DNA from: Paraglaciecola sp. 20A4
GTDB taxonomy: Bacteria > Pseudomonadota > Gammaproteobacteria > Enterobacterales > Alteromonadaceae
Assembly (NCBI RefSeq): GCF_011378905.1
Contig: NZ_WTPY01000034.1
Coordinates: forward strand, 1 to 48,224
DNA length: 48,224 nucleotides
Reading direction: 5' to 3'
How positions within the stretch are numbered: the first letter of the stretch is position 1; each line of letters begins with the position of its first letter. Of the stretch, positions 1-8,800 are shown in pieces. A program made the position numbers and the translations under genes. The notes under the pieces were generated by a model. The model made no database searches. It had not been told where the DNA came from and saw only the letters and a program-made list of their open reading frames with translations.

Positions 1-133
1 AAAAAGCGATTAGCATATATTCGGCTGACCGTTTTTTCTACCCGTTCAAGTTATGCACTTATTCTTTGAATCCAAGTATTAAATAAAGTGCTAGCTTTCA
101 TTCTTTATGTTTACCTGCATGATAGGAGAACAT

Positions 134-169
134 ATGCCTAGTATTAAATTAGCGAGGAATTTATGGTAA
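134..169 (+). promoter_or_regulatory. 11-codon leader ORF overlapping the phhB start
   Basis: An ATG at 134 follows a strong Shine-Dalgarno (AGGAGAA) and opens an 11-codon frame, [11 protein letters not shown], whose stop overlaps the phhB start codon at 163. The spacing suggests translational coupling or a leader peptide for phhB. The rest of 1-133 is AT-rich and shows no gene. Whether the leader is translated is inference. Confidence 0.3.
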
Positions 170-468
170 AAAAGTTAACACATAGCGAAAGCCAATCTAA
201 GTTGGTCGAACTTAATAAAAATTTGCCCCTTGAACAGCAATGGCAAATAACCGATGGTAAACTGAGTAAGTGTTTTAAATTCAAGAGTTTTATTCGAGCG
301 TTTGGCTGGATGAGTCAAATAGCTATATGGGCAGAGAAACTTAATCATCACCCTGAGTGGTTCAATGTGTACAATAAAGTTGAGGTAAAGCTAACAACAC
401 ACGATGTAAGCGGACTCAGTGAGTTGGACTTTAAACTAGCTGAAAAAATGCAACTTTTTTATAGCTGA
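163..468 (+). CDS. phhB: Pterin-4a-carbinolamine dehydratase
   Basis: This 101-residue protein dehydrates 4a-hydroxytetrahydrobiopterin, recycling the pterin cofactor of aromatic amino acid hydroxylases such as phenylalanine hydroxylase. The family signature is clear: EKLNHHPEW at residues 58-66 (active-site histidines 62 and 63), then VYNKV and the THD motif around His80. Length is typical for the family. The start is an ATG at 163 preceded by AGGA; an 11-codon ORF with a better ribosome site ends on top of it. No phhA gene is visible, but the window begins only 160 bases upstream. The protein could also act as a DCoH-type protein, but there is no sign of that here. Confidence 0.93.
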   Translation: MVKKLTHSESQSKLVELNKNLPLEQQWQITDGKLSKCFKFKSFIRAFGWMSQIAIWAEKLNHHPEWFNVYNKVEVKLTTHDVSGLSELDFKLAEKMQLFYS

Positions 469-564
469 TTGTTTATTAAATCTGAGTAAATAATTGATTT
501 GTATAAATTATGCACACATCCAATGTTTTTTGTTGATTAATGTATGATTTATTCATTGCAAGCC

Positions 565-592
565 TTGCGTCAAATACTCAGCTATGTATAAT
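565..592 (+). promoter_or_regulatory. Sigma-70 promoter of tRNA-fMet
   Basis: A TTGCGT -35 element (565-570) is separated by 16 bases from a perfect TATAAT -10 element (587-592). The GC-rich discriminator ACGCCCCA that follows is typical of stringently controlled stable-RNA promoters. It lies about 60 bases upstream of the tRNA and probably also feeds the rimP-nusA-infB operon. Confidence 0.8.
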
Positions 593-651
593 ACGCCCCA
601 CTCGAGACACGACACGTAATATACAGTGCGTTAATCGACAAAGATTTCAAG

Positions 652-728
<77 letters not shown>

Positions 729-790
729 CTTTTTTGAAACTTGGCATCCAGCCATTTTTCGGTGAGAATAGTGGACTAGGGTCCAGAAAC

Positions 791-819
791 AAAAAGCCCC
801 GCTTGTACGGGGCTTTTTG
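791..819 (+). terminator. Rho-independent terminator after tRNA-fMet
   Basis: The stem AAAAAGCCCCG / CGGGGCTTTTT has a short TTGTA-type loop and ends in a T run. The A-rich 5' side means it could work in both directions. It lies between the tRNA and rimP, so operon transcription must read through it or start downstream. Confidence 0.85.
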
Positions 820-850
820 TTATCCTTTTATATCTGTTTTTACTTATTCT

Positions 851-869
851 GGGCTTTTGGCCCTTTTTT
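851..869 (+). terminator. Second small terminator-like hairpin before rimP
   Basis: GGGC (851-854), loop TTTTG, GCCC (860-863) and six T residues form a short intrinsic-terminator-like element. It ends only 20 bases before the rimP start. Tandem weak terminators here resemble the arrangement between metY and rimP in enterobacteria, where read-through is modulated. The 4-bp stem is short, so activity is uncertain. Confidence 0.45.
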
Positions 870-888
870 CGTTTTTGGAGCGTGACTA

Positions 889-1347
889 TTGTCTCAACTA
901 GAGCAAAAATTAACTGAAATGTTGACTGCACCCGTTGAAGCCCTTGGCTTTGAATTGGTGGGGATTGAATTTGTTCGCGCTGGAATACATTCTACTATGC
1001 GCGTTTACATCGATCATCCAGATGGTATTTCGGTCGACCACTGTGCAGAAGTAAGTCGTCAAGTAAGTTCAGTGCTTGATGTAGAAGATCCAATCAGTAC
1101 CGAATACAACTTAGAAGTGTCCTCACCGGGCATGGAACGTCCCTTATTTAAGTTACAACACTATATCGAATCAGTTGGTGAAGTCGTCGCGATACGTTTG
1201 AATATGCCAATGGGAGACAGACGTAACTTTAAAGGCAAGTTACTTAGCGAATCCGATGGCATGTTAACTGTTGAAGTTGACAATCAAGAGTTTGTATTAG
1301 CTTTTGCCAATATCGAAAAAGGTAATGTTGTTCCAACGTTTGATTGA
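889..1347 (+). CDS. rimP: Ribosome maturation factor RimP
   Basis: RimP is a cytoplasmic factor needed for late 30S subunit assembly. The 152-residue product has the typical two-domain organisation. The N-terminal part contains [11 protein letters not shown] and the conserved [17 protein letters not shown] and [12 protein letters not shown] segments. The C-terminal part is SH3-like ([19 protein letters not shown]). Translation appears to start at a TTG (889) with GGAG 9 bases upstream; no in-frame ATG fits. nusA follows 48 bases later, the conserved order in most bacteria. Confidence 0.95.
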   Translation: MSQLEQKLTEMLTAPVEALGFELVGIEFVRAGIHSTMRVYIDHPDGISVDHCAEVSRQVSSVLDVEDPISTEYNLEVSSPGMERPLFKLQHYIESVGEVVAIRLNMPMGDRRNFKGKLLSESDGMLTVEVDNQEFVLAFANIEKGNVVPTFD

Positions 1348-1395
1348 GTAGATGGCCATTTAGGCTTTTGCTAAAGAATAATCAGTGAGGCAATC

Positions 1396-2889
1396 ATGAA
1401 TAAAGAAATATTGTTAGTGGCGGAAGCCGTTTCAAATGAAAAACAAGTTCCAAGAGAAAAAATCTTTGAAGCGTTAGAATTTGCCATTGCAAGTGCAACT
1501 AAAAAGAAAACTGAAGGCGAAATCGAAGTACGTGTTGCCATTGACCGTGTAACAGGTGATTTTGACACGTACCGTCGTTGGATGGTGATTGCTGATGATC
1601 AAAAGCAAGAGAATCCATTTGCTGAAATGACTATTTCAGCTGCTCAAATCGACGAGCCAGACATTCAACTAGGTGACTATGTTGAAGATCAAGTTGAATC
1701 AATTAAATTCGATCGCATAACGACGCAAACGGCTAAGCAAGTTATCGTACAAAAAGTACGTGAAGCTGAACGTGCCCAAGTGATGGCTGAATACGAAGAA
1801 CGTGTTGGTGAGCTTGTAACAGGTACCGTTAAAAAAGTTAATCGCGACAATATTATCATTGACCTAGGCAATAACGCAGAAGGCGTTATTTACCGTGATG
1901 ATATGTTGCCTCGTGAAACATTCCGTCCAGGTGATCGCGTACGTGGTTTACTTTACGTAATCCGTCCTGAAGCGCGGGGTGCGCAATTATTCATTAGCCG
2001 TACTCATCCCGATATGTTGGTTGAGTTATTCAGATTGGAAGTGCCTGAAATTGCTGAAGAGACCTTAGAAATTAAGGCCGCTGCACGTGATCCAGGTTCG
2101 CGCGCTAAAATTGCTGTCAAAACCAATGATAAACGTCTTGACCCTATTGGTGCTTGCGTTGGAATGCGTGGTTCACGTGTGCAGGCCGTTAGTGGTGAAT
2201 TAAGCGGTGAAAGAGTTGATATCGTGCTGTGGGATGACAATCCTGCTCAGTTCGTTATTAATGCTATGGCACCAGCCGAAGTCGCATCGATTGTCGTTGA
2301 TGAAGACAACCACACGATGGACGTAGCGGTTGAATCTGACAACTTAGCCCAAGCAATCGGTCGTAGTGGTCAAAACGTTCGACTAGCTGCTCAGCTTACC
2401 GGCTGGGAATTAAACGTTATGACGGTTGAAGATTTAAACAATAAGCACGATGAAGAGAATTCTAAAGTATTAGCGGTTTTCGTTAATGGTCTTGATATTG
2501 ACGAAGAATTTGCCGCAGTGTTGGTCGATGAAGGTTTTACCACTTTGGAAGAAATCGCCTACGTACCCATCAACGAGCTACTAGAAATTGACGGTCTTGA
2601 TGAAGATATCGTTGAAGATTTACGTAGCAGAGCTCGCGCCGCGTTAACCACTCAAGCGCTAGCAAATGAAGAGACATTGGAAGCCTCTGAACCAAAAGAA
2701 GAGCTATTAAGTTTAGCCGGTATGGAACGCCATCTTGCTTACACATTAGCAAGTCGCGGCATTACCGATCTTGAATCACTTGCGGAGCAAGGTGTAGATG
2801 AGATCAGCGATATTGAAGAACTAGACGAAGAGAAAGCGGGCCAACTGATTATGGCTGCACGAAACATTGTCTGGTTTAACGAAGAATAG
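1396..2889 (+). CDS. nusA: Transcription termination/antitermination factor NusA
   Basis: NusA binds RNA polymerase and nascent RNA to control pausing, termination and antitermination. The 497-residue protein shows the N-terminal polymerase-binding domain ([16 protein letters not shown]), an S1 domain near residues 135-200 ([21 protein letters not shown]), two KH domains ([15 protein letters not shown] and [14 protein letters not shown]), and two C-terminal acidic repeats typical of gammaproteobacteria. It lies between rimP and infB, and its stop is 22 bases before the infB ATG. In E. coli NusA represses its own operon; this is likely here but not shown by the sequence. Confidence 0.97.
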   Translation: MNKEILLVAEAVSNEKQVPREKIFEALEFAIASATKKKTEGEIEVRVAIDRVTGDFDTYRRWMVIADDQKQENPFAEMTISAAQIDEPDIQLGDYVEDQVESIKFDRITTQTAKQVIVQKVREAERAQVMAEYEERVGELVTGTVKKVNRDNIIIDLGNNAEGVIYRDDMLPRETFRPGDRVRGLLYVIRPEARGAQLFISRTHPDMLVELFRLEVPEIAEETLEIKAAARDPGSRAKIAVKTNDKRLDPIGACVGMRGSRVQAVSGELSGERVDIVLWDDNPAQFVINAMAPAEVASIVVDEDNHTMDVAVESDNLAQAIGRSGQNVRLAAQLTGWELNVMTVEDLNNKHDEENSKVLAVFVNGLDIDEEFAAVLVDEGFTTLEEIAYVPINELLEIDGLDEDIVEDLRSRARAALTTQALANEETLEASEPKEELLSLAGMERHLAYTLASRGITDLESLAEQGVDEISDIEELDEEKAGQLIMAARNIVWFNEE

Positions 2890-2911
2890 GTCACCAAGAG
2901 GAATTACGAAT

Positions 2912-5512
2912 ATGGCAGAAGTATCCATTGAAAAACTCGCCGCCGATATCGGCACTTCGGTTGACCGCTTAGTTAAGCAGTTTAAAGATGCTGATATTGT
3001 AAAAGCGGCAAATGAAAACGTGACTGAAGATGAAAAACGTCAGTTGTTGGATTTTTTAAGCAAACAACATGGCGGTACAGGCTCTGAAGCGCCTAAGCGA
3101 ATGACATTACAACGTAAAACAACCAGCACGCTTAATATGGGTAAAGCCAAAGCGGTTACGGTTGAAGTGCGTAAAAAACGCACTTACGTTAAGCGTACAG
3201 ATGTTGAAGAAGCGCGTTTAGCGGAAGAAGAAACCGCACGAGTATTAGCTGAGCAACAAGCCAAGCTTGAAGCTGAGCAAAAACAAGCTGAAGAAGCTAA
3301 GAAAGCTGCTGAAGAAAAAGCGAAAAAAGCAGTTGAAGCAAAAGCGAAAGCCGAAGCTGAGCGTGTTGCACGTGCTAAGAAAGAAGCCGAAGCGCGCCAA
3401 GCAGAAGAAGCAGCTTTAAGCCCTGAAGAAAAAGCAGAGCAAGAACGTATTCGAGCTGAAGCGGAAAATATTCGTAAAATGCAAGAGCATGAAACCCAGC
3501 GTAAACTTGAAGAAGATGCCAAAAAAGCGGCAGATGAAGCGCTTAAGCTTACTGAAGAAAACTCTCGACGTTGGAAAGAAGAAGAAGAACGTCGTAAGAA
3601 GCAAGAAGCGGAAGAAGTTCATGTGCACAGTAATCGTTATGCTCAAGAAGCAGAAGATGCTGATGATATTAAAATTGAGCGTGGCGGACGTCGTCGTAAA
3701 AAGTCGAAACGTAACGCAGGTTCAGATCTTAAACACGCATTTAACAAGCCTGCTCAGCCAGTAGAACGTATTGTGCGTATAGGCGAAACCATCACCGTAA
3801 GTGACTTAGCCAGTAAGATGGCGATTAAAGCAACTGAAGTGATTAAGTCCATGATGAAAATGGGTGAAATGGTTACCATCAATCAAGTTCTTGACCAAGA
3901 AACCGCGGTCGTGATTGTTGAAGAGTTAGGTCACAAATACGAACTAGTTAATGACAACGCGTTAGAAGATGAGTTGTTGGCTGACAACATATCGTCAGAG
4001 CTAGCTCCTCGCGCACCTGTTGTGACTATCATGGGTCATGTTGACCACGGTAAAACGTCATTGCTTGATTATATTCGCCGCGCGAAAGTAGCAGATGGTG
4101 AAGCAGGCGGTATTACTCAGCATATCGGTGCTTATAGCGTTGAAACGGATAATGGCCGCATTGCGTTTTTAGATACCCCTGGTCACGCCGCGTTTACCGC
4201 AATGCGTGCTCGAGGTGCCACGGCAACTGATATTGTTGTATTAGTGGTAGCTGCAGACGATGGTGTTATGCCGCAAACCAAAGAAGCTGTACAACACGCC
4301 AAAGCGGCTGGTGTACCTTTGATTGTTGCGGTTAACAAAATTGACAAAGATGGCATTGATTTAGACCGAGTTAAAACTGAACTATCTCAACTGGAAGTTA
4401 TTTCAGAAGAGTGGGGCGGCGAGCACCAGTTTGTTAACGTGTCAGCGAAAACCGGTGAAGGGATTGACGCCTTACTTGAAGCGATTAGCTTACAAGCAGA
4501 ATTGTTGGATTTGAAAGCACCGCCTACTGGTTCTGCCAAAGGTATTGTCATCGAATCTCGCTTGGATAAAGGTCGTGGCCCAGTTGCTTCAGTCTTGATC
4601 CAAGAAGGTCAGTTAAAAGCGGGTGATATCTTACTTTGTGGTATTGAGTATGGCCGTGTTCGAGCGATGCGCGATGAAAATGGTAAAGACGTCACTATTG
4701 CCGGCCCTTCTACTCCAGTAGAAGTACTTGGTTTATCGGGCGTACCAATTGCCGGTGAAGATGCGTTAGTGGTTCAAGATGAGCGTAAAGCGCGTGATGT
4801 AGCTGCGAAACGTCATACTAAGCAACGTGAAGTTAAATTGGCTAAGCAACAAAAAGCTAAGCTTGAAAACATGTTTGCTAATATGGAAGCCGGTGACGTT
4901 AGCGAACTTAATATCGTACTTAAAGCCGATGTACAAGGTTCAGTCGAAGCGATTTCTGATTCACTTACCAATTTGTCTACTTCTGAAGTGAAAGTAAACA
5001 TAGTCGGCAGTGGCGTTGGCGGTATTACCGAAACAGATGCCAGCTTAGCAGCAGCGTCGAGCGCGATAGTCGTTGGCTTTAATGTTCGTGCTGATGCAAG
5101 TGCCAGACGTGTTATCGAAGCGGAAGAGATTGACCTACGTTATTACAGCGTTATCTACAGCTTAATTGATGAAGTTAAGATGGCGATGACAGGAATGTTG
5201 GCCCCAGAATTCAAGCAAGTTATTATTGGATTAGCAGAAGTACGTGATGTATTTAAGTCGCCGAAACTGGGTGCTATTGCTGGTTGTATGGTTGTCGAAG
5301 GGACGATCAAACGCAGCAATCCTATTCGTGTACTCCGTGAAAACGTAGTTATCTATGAAGGCGAGCTTGAGTCATTAAGACGCTTCAAAGATGATGTACA
5401 GGAAGTACGTAATGGGGTTGAATGTGGTATCGGCGTGAAGAACTACAACGACGTTAAAGTGGGCGATCAAATAGAAGTATTTGAAATCGTTCAAGTTGAG
5501 CGTGAGTTATAA
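2912..5512 (+). CDS. infB: Translation initiation factor IF-2
   Basis: IF-2 is the GTPase that brings fMet-tRNA to the 30S subunit and promotes subunit joining. The 866-residue product has an IF2_N domain ([19 protein letters not shown]), a long Ala/Glu/Lys-rich linker (about residues 90-250) predicted to be helical, and a second IF2_N-type domain. The G domain carries GHVDHGKTS (G1), DTPGHAAF (G3), NKID (G4) and SAKTGEG (G5), followed by C-terminal beta-barrel domains. I chose the ATG at 2912 because AAGAGGA lies 10 bases upstream and the protein then begins like known IF-2. An upstream in-frame start at 2867 would overlap nusA. Internal starts giving shorter isoforms, as in E. coli, are possible. 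Confidence 0.97.
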   Translation: MAEVSIEKLAADIGTSVDRLVKQFKDADIVKAANENVTEDEKRQLLDFLSKQHGGTGSEAPKRMTLQRKTTSTLNMGKAKAVTVEVRKKRTYVKRTDVEEARLAEEETARVLAEQQAKLEAEQKQAEEAKKAAEEKAKKAVEAKAKAEAERVARAKKEAEARQAEEAALSPEEKAEQERIRAEAENIRKMQEHETQRKLEEDAKKAADEALKLTEENSRRWKEEEERRKKQEAEEVHVHSNRYAQEAEDADDIKIERGGRRRKKSKRNAGSDLKHAFNKPAQPVERIVRIGETITVSDLASKMAIKATEVIKSMMKMGEMVTINQVLDQETAVVIVEELGHKYELVNDNALEDELLADNISSELAPRAPVVTIMGHVDHGKTSLLDYIRRAKVADGEAGGITQHIGAYSVETDNGRIAFLDTPGHAAFTAMRARGATATDIVVLVVAADDGVMPQTKEAVQHAKAAGVPLIVAVNKIDKDGIDLDRVKTELSQLEVISEEWGGEHQFVNVSAKTGEGIDALLEAISLQAELLDLKAPPTGSAKGIVIESRLDKGRGPVASVLIQEGQLKAGDILLCGIEYGRVRAMRDENGKDVTIAGPSTPVEVLGLSGVPIAGEDALVVQDERKARDVAAKRHTKQREVKLAKQQKAKLENMFANMEAGDVSELNIVLKADVQGSVEAISDSLTNLSTSEVKVNIVGSGVGGITETDASLAAASSAIVVGFNVRADASARRVIEAEEIDLRYYSVIYSLIDEVKMAMTGMLAPEFKQVIIGLAEVRDVFKSPKLGAIAGCMVVEGTIKRSNPIRVLRENVVIYEGELESLRRFKDDVQEVRNGVECGIGVKNYNDVKVGDQIEVFEIVQVEREL

Positions 5513-5554
5513 TCCACACAACACCTGTTGTTAGCTGATTATTAATATTGAAGT

Positions 5555-5582
5555 AAAACGGAGGCTTAGGCCTCCGTTTTGT
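5555..5582 (+). terminator. Intrinsic terminator between infB and rbfA
   Basis: AAAACGGAGGC (5555-5565), loop TTA, and GCCTCCGTTTTGT form a strong GC-rich hairpin with A and T flanks, so it could act in both directions. It separates nusA-infB from rbfA-truB and should lower rbfA-truB expression unless they have their own promoter. Confidence 0.85.
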
Positions 5583-5620
5583 CTTAACAAAAGCACTAAA
5601 CAATGCTTTAGGAGAATAAA

Positions 5621-6034
5621 ATGGCTAGAGAATTCTCTCGCACTGACCGTGTAGGTCAGCAGATACATAAAGAAATCGCCAGTATTTTACAGAATGAATT
5701 TAAGAATCGTGATCCACGGTTAGGTATGGTCACAGTGTCGGCTGTAGAAATATCTCGAGACTTGGCATATGCAAAAATTTACGTGTCATTCTTCGAAAAT
5801 GATGATGAAGTGATGGACAATTACTTATCTATTTTAGAAGACAATAAAGGCTATATCCGTACATTATTAGCCAGTCGCATGCGTATGCGTGCTGTACCGG
5901 CAATTAAATTTTTACGTGATGGTTCACTAAGTGAAGGTATTCGTATCAGTAACTTGGTTGACGATACGCTAAATAAAGATAAAGAGCGGGCACGAAATGC
6001 GGGTCGCTCGTTAGATGAAGAACAAGAGGACTAA
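5621..6034 (+). CDS. rbfA: Ribosome-binding factor A
   Basis: RbfA is a small KH-like protein that binds free 30S subunits during 16S rRNA maturation and is needed in the cold. The 137-residue product has the hallmark REFSRTDRVGQQIHKEIA at the N terminus, then DPRLGMVTVSAVEISRDLAYAKIYVSF and RMRMRAVPAIKFLRDGS. It starts at an ATG with AGGAG 6-7 bases upstream. It follows a strong terminator after infB, and its stop is 3 bases before the truB start. Confidence 0.96.
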   Translation: MAREFSRTDRVGQQIHKEIASILQNEFKNRDPRLGMVTVSAVEISRDLAYAKIYVSFFENDDEVMDNYLSILEDNKGYIRTLLASRMRMRAVPAIKFLRDGSLSEGIRISNLVDDTLNKDKERARNAGRSLDEEQED

Positions 6035-6037
6035 AGG

Positions 6038-6991
6038 TTGGCTAGACGTCGTAAAGGTCGCGCAATAAACGGTATTTTGCTGCTAGATAAACCATTAGAA
6101 ATATCCTCTAACCAGGCGCTTCAGAAAGTTAAGCGTGCATTTTTGGCTGCTAAAGCAGGACACACTGGGGCACTCGACCCTCTTGCAACGGGTATGTTGC
6201 CAGTATGTCTAGGGGAAGCGACTAAGTTTTCTCAGTTTCTATTAGATGCAGATAAAACTTATATCGTTACCGCCAAACTAGGTGTGCGTACAACCACCTC
6301 AGACGCTGACGGCGAAGTTGTGGATACGCGAGACATTAATGTAACGCAGCAGCAGTTGAATGATGCTTGCGAAACATTTAGAGGGCCTATAAAACAAGTG
6401 CCATCTATGTTCTCTGCTTTAAAACATCAAGGTAAGCCTCTTTACCACTATGCTCGTCAAGGGATAGTCATCGATCGCCCAGCACGAGATATAACCATTT
6501 TCTCACTGATAGTCACTCGATTTGAAGGTGATGAGGTGGATATGAAAGTACACTGCAGCAAAGGTACATATATTCGCTCTTTGGTTGATGATTTGGGGCA
6601 ACTATTGGGCTGTGGTGCTTATGTAAGTAAACTTCATCGTACCAATGTAGCGGATTACCCAAGCGAAAAAATGGTGACATTTGAAATGCTAGAGGCGCTG
6701 CTGGAAAAAGCCCAAGCCGAGCAAATTCCGTTAACGGATATTCTTGATCCACTGTTAATCCCAATGGACAGTGCTGTTAAGGCGTTACCGAGCATAAATG
6801 TGACTTCCACAGCAAGAGATTCATTTTTACATGGTCAACCGGTAGCATATGAAAGCGATTCTGAGTTTTCTATAGGTTCAATTGTGCGCACTTATTGCGT
6901 TCAAGATGACGTGTTTTTAGGTGTCTCGGAGATTGATAGTGATAATAATGCTGCTCCAAAACGGGTGGTGGTATTTAACTCGCCAGCTTAG
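6038..6991 (+). CDS. truB: tRNA pseudouridine-55 synthase TruB
   Basis: TruB converts U55 in the T loop of tRNAs to pseudouridine. The 317-residue protein carries [19 protein letters not shown], the catalytic segment [24 protein letters not shown] (the Asp in GALDP is the nucleophile), and [13 protein letters not shown]. The C-terminal PUA-like domain is also present. The start is a TTG at 6038, three bases after the rbfA stop and preceded by an AGAGGA site; no ATG fits the conserved N terminus. The close spacing supports translational coupling with rbfA. Confidence 0.96.
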   Translation: MARRRKGRAINGILLLDKPLEISSNQALQKVKRAFLAAKAGHTGALDPLATGMLPVCLGEATKFSQFLLDADKTYIVTAKLGVRTTTSDADGEVVDTRDINVTQQQLNDACETFRGPIKQVPSMFSALKHQGKPLYHYARQGIVIDRPARDITIFSLIVTRFEGDEVDMKVHCSKGTYIRSLVDDLGQLLGCGAYVSKLHRTNVADYPSEKMVTFEMLEALLEKAQAEQIPLTDILDPLLIPMDSAVKALPSINVTSTARDSFLHGQPVAYESDSEFSIGSIVRTYCVQDDVFLGVSEIDSDNNAAPKRVVVFNSPA

Positions 6992-7003
6992 TAAGATTTG
7001 TCC

Positions 7004-7031
7004 TTGCTAAATAAACGGTAGTCACTATAAT
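7004..7031 (+). promoter_or_regulatory. Sigma-70 promoter of rpsO
   Basis: TTGCTA (7004-7009), a 16-base spacer and a perfect TATAAT (7026-7031) lie about 70 bases before the rpsO ATG, just past the truB stop. The leader that follows would be the place for S15 autoregulation, as in E. coli; I could not resolve a pseudoknot by eye. Confidence 0.75.
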
Positions 7032-7099
7032 ACGCGCTTCTTGGCATGGCTGAATTAGTGATCGGCCTGCTGTATTTTAGCTCTTATTTGGAGAATATT

Positions 7100-7369
7100 A
7101 TGTCACTAACTACTCAAGAAACTGCAGCAATTATTGCTGATTATGGCGTAAAAGAAGGTGATACTGGTTCATCTGAAGTTCAAGTTGCTTTGTTAACGTC
7201 TAACATCAACAAGCTTCAAGGCCACTTTGCTGACCATAAAAAAGATCACCACTCACGTCGTGGTTTGCTACGCATGGTTAGCCAACGTCGTAAACTTCTT
7301 GATTACCTTAAAGGTAAAAACGTTGAGCGTTATCAAGATCTAATCAAGCGTTTAGGCCTACGTCGTTAA
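7100..7369 (+). CDS. rpsO: 30S ribosomal protein S15
   Basis: S15 binds 16S rRNA early in 30S assembly and forms a bridge to the large subunit. The 89-residue length is standard. The sequence is fully typical: [34 protein letters not shown] and [14 protein letters not shown] use the ATG at 7100, with GGAG 6 bases upstream; an in-frame ATG at 7046 would add 18 residues that S15 does not have. The gene has its own promoter and terminator. pnp does not follow, unlike in most gammaproteobacteria. Confidence 0.98.
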   Translation: MSLTTQETAAIIADYGVKEGDTGSSEVQVALLTSNINKLQGHFADHKKDHHSRRGLLRMVSQRRKLLDYLKGKNVERYQDLIKRLGLRR

Positions 7370-7393
7370 TCGACCAAGTCATACGTTTGAAAG

Positions 7394-7416
7394 AAAGCAC
7401 CTTCGGGTGCTTTTTT
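7394..7416 (+). terminator. Intrinsic terminator of rpsO
   Basis: AAAGCACC, a TTCG tetraloop, GGTGC and a six-T run form a compact, strong rho-independent terminator 25 bases after the rpsO stop. Confidence 0.92.
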
Positions 7417-7523
7417 CGTTTCTGGGACGTAATTTCGTCATACCATTGGCTAATTTCAAAGCATATCTATCTTGTTAGTATTGTTATTTACCCAATAAAA
7501 ACAATAAGATAACGGTACTCTAT

Positions 7524-8188
7524 ATGAAAAACTGACCCGCTTTTTACTCGTTATTTACACATTAATAAGTGCAAGCTCCCAAGCAGAACTTATTCAATGG
7601 GATGCGTTTGATTCAGGCGATAATCTCGCGGTAAAAGACAGTGTGAGTGGTCTCGTCTGGTTAGATTTGACGATGACAAGTAATATGAGTTACCGCCAAG
7701 CGGGTGCTGCATTTGCTGGCTGGGAATATGCTAGTGCATTAGATGTTTGGGGATTGTTAGATAACGCTTTCAGCGACATTCAGTTAATCCGCCATGATAC
7801 ACAAGAACCGATAAATTATGAAAGAAACTGTGTTAGTACTACATTATGTTACGCCCAAGCGAATCGATGGCAGAGTTTATTTGGTGACACCGAAGGTAGC
7901 CGATATTATCAAACCTATGCATTTGGTTTATATAAGGGGGATTCTTTAAGAGTTCGTATGGGTGGGAGCTATGTAAACGGTAGTGCATTGGCCAATATAT
8001 ATGGACGCACATTTGACCAAGCCCACAATGATCAACTCGATCAGTCTAACGATTTATATGGTACTTTCTTGGTTCAATCAACGCTCAATACAAATGCCAA
8101 TCAGGTTATTTCAGTGCCTACTCCAAGTGGCTTAATGGCCTTGTGTTTACCTTTTATTCTTATTCTTACCGGCCGTAAACGAGGATAA
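7524..8188 (+). CDS. PEP-CTERM-type exported protein, frameshifted at codon 3
   Basis: The uninterrupted frame (7508-8188) has no ATG near its beginning. An ATG at 7524 is followed by only five A residues and runs into TGA at once. With six A residues the reading becomes MKKLTRFLLVIYTLISASSQA, a textbook Sec signal peptide, continuing as ELIQWDAFDSGDN and joining the long frame. The mature part has GLVWLDLTMTSNMSYRQA and GWEYAS, as seen in many PEP-CTERM proteins. It ends in VPTPSG, a hydrophobic stretch and RKR, a PEP-CTERM/exosortase-like sorting tail. A GTG at 7643 would give a 181-residue protein without a signal. A lost base, a sequencing error or homopolymer slippage are all possible. 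No exosortase gene is in the window. Confidence 0.6.
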
Positions 8189-8207
8189 TAATAAATAGCG
8201 TTAAACG

Positions 8208-8582
8208 CTAAGGGGACAAAGCCGTTTCGGTTAGCGCAGCCACTCTCTCTGCTTCGGTTAATAAATTGACGAAAGGTGTTCTACGTCGTAGTTTCCGCAT
8301 TTGTGGTGTATCAGCTAACACACCTTGTATAAAAACGTCTGGCTGATCATCGATATATTCCATTAAGCAAGTCCATATTAAATAACCCCCATGGCGTAAT
8401 TGACCATTTGCGTAGCGCGACTCGATCGTATCAATGATCTGTTGGCGTAATTCAGGGCGCATGACAAGCTTGTCTACCATTGCTTTATGCAGCACTAAAA
8501 TCTGACGGTCGATGTTATCGTATTGCAGGCTATTACTTCGCTGCCGCCGACGTGATGATTGGTTTGAGTAAGAACTATTCAA
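8208..8582 (-). CDS. Conserved hypothetical protein (operon with ABC exporter)
   Basis: This 124-residue soluble protein has no domain I can name. It has an Arg/Ser-rich N terminus, a helical middle (RQILVLHKAMVDKLVMRPEL), and the stretches RYANGQLRHGGYLIWTCLME and LADTPQMRKLRRRTPFVNLL, which look conserved rather than random. Its ATG overlaps the stop of the DUF3820 gene by four bases (ATGA), so the two are probably translated together. There is no signal peptide or membrane helix. It is the last gene of a three-gene reverse-strand unit. Function unknown. Confidence 0.7.
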   Translation of the reverse strand: MNSSYSNQSSRRRQRSNSLQYDNIDRQILVLHKAMVDKLVMRPELRQQIIDTIESRYANGQLRHGGYLIWTCLMEYIDDQPDVFIQGVLADTPQMRKLRRRTPFVNLLTEAERVAALTETALSP

Positions 8583-8800
8583 TATCTTAACAGGGGCTTA
8601 AGCATCGTTTCCAGACCATTAACTTTCACTTCGTGCATCAGCGCTAATTGTTGGCCAAGCTTACCTTCAGGGAAGCCCTGTTGACTAAACCAAACTAAAT
8701 AAGGCTCAGGCAACTGCAAAAGCTTTCTGCCAGCATACTTGCCAAAAGGCATCGTCTGGTTAACTGCCTCGATGAGTAATTGATTGGCAGCTTCAGTCAT
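8579..8800 (-). CDS. DUF3820 family small protein
   Basis: This 73-residue protein matches the DUF3820 family by the motif MPFGKYAGRKLLQLPEPYL, followed by WFSQQGFPEGKLG and a helical C terminus (ALMHEVKVNGLETMLKPL). The family has been described as putative quorum-sensing-regulated virulence factors, but its molecular role is not established. It overlaps the upstream ABC transporter gene by 8 bases and the downstream hypothetical gene by 4, a tightly coupled arrangement. Confidence 0.85.
   Translation of the reverse strand: MTEAANQLLIEAVNQTMPFGKYAGRKLLQLPEPYLVWFSQQGFPEGKLGQQLALMHEVKVNGLETMLKPLLRY

Noticed and set aside
3184-3764. Long open frames in other frames on both strands inside infB
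   Set aside because: They lie within the Ala/Glu/Lys-rich linker of IF-2, whose biased codons keep other frames open. They have no ribosome sites and low-complexity products.
7046-7099. Upstream in-frame start for rpsO
   Set aside because: It would add 18 residues absent from S15 and would start in the leader; the ATG at 7100 has a good ribosome site.
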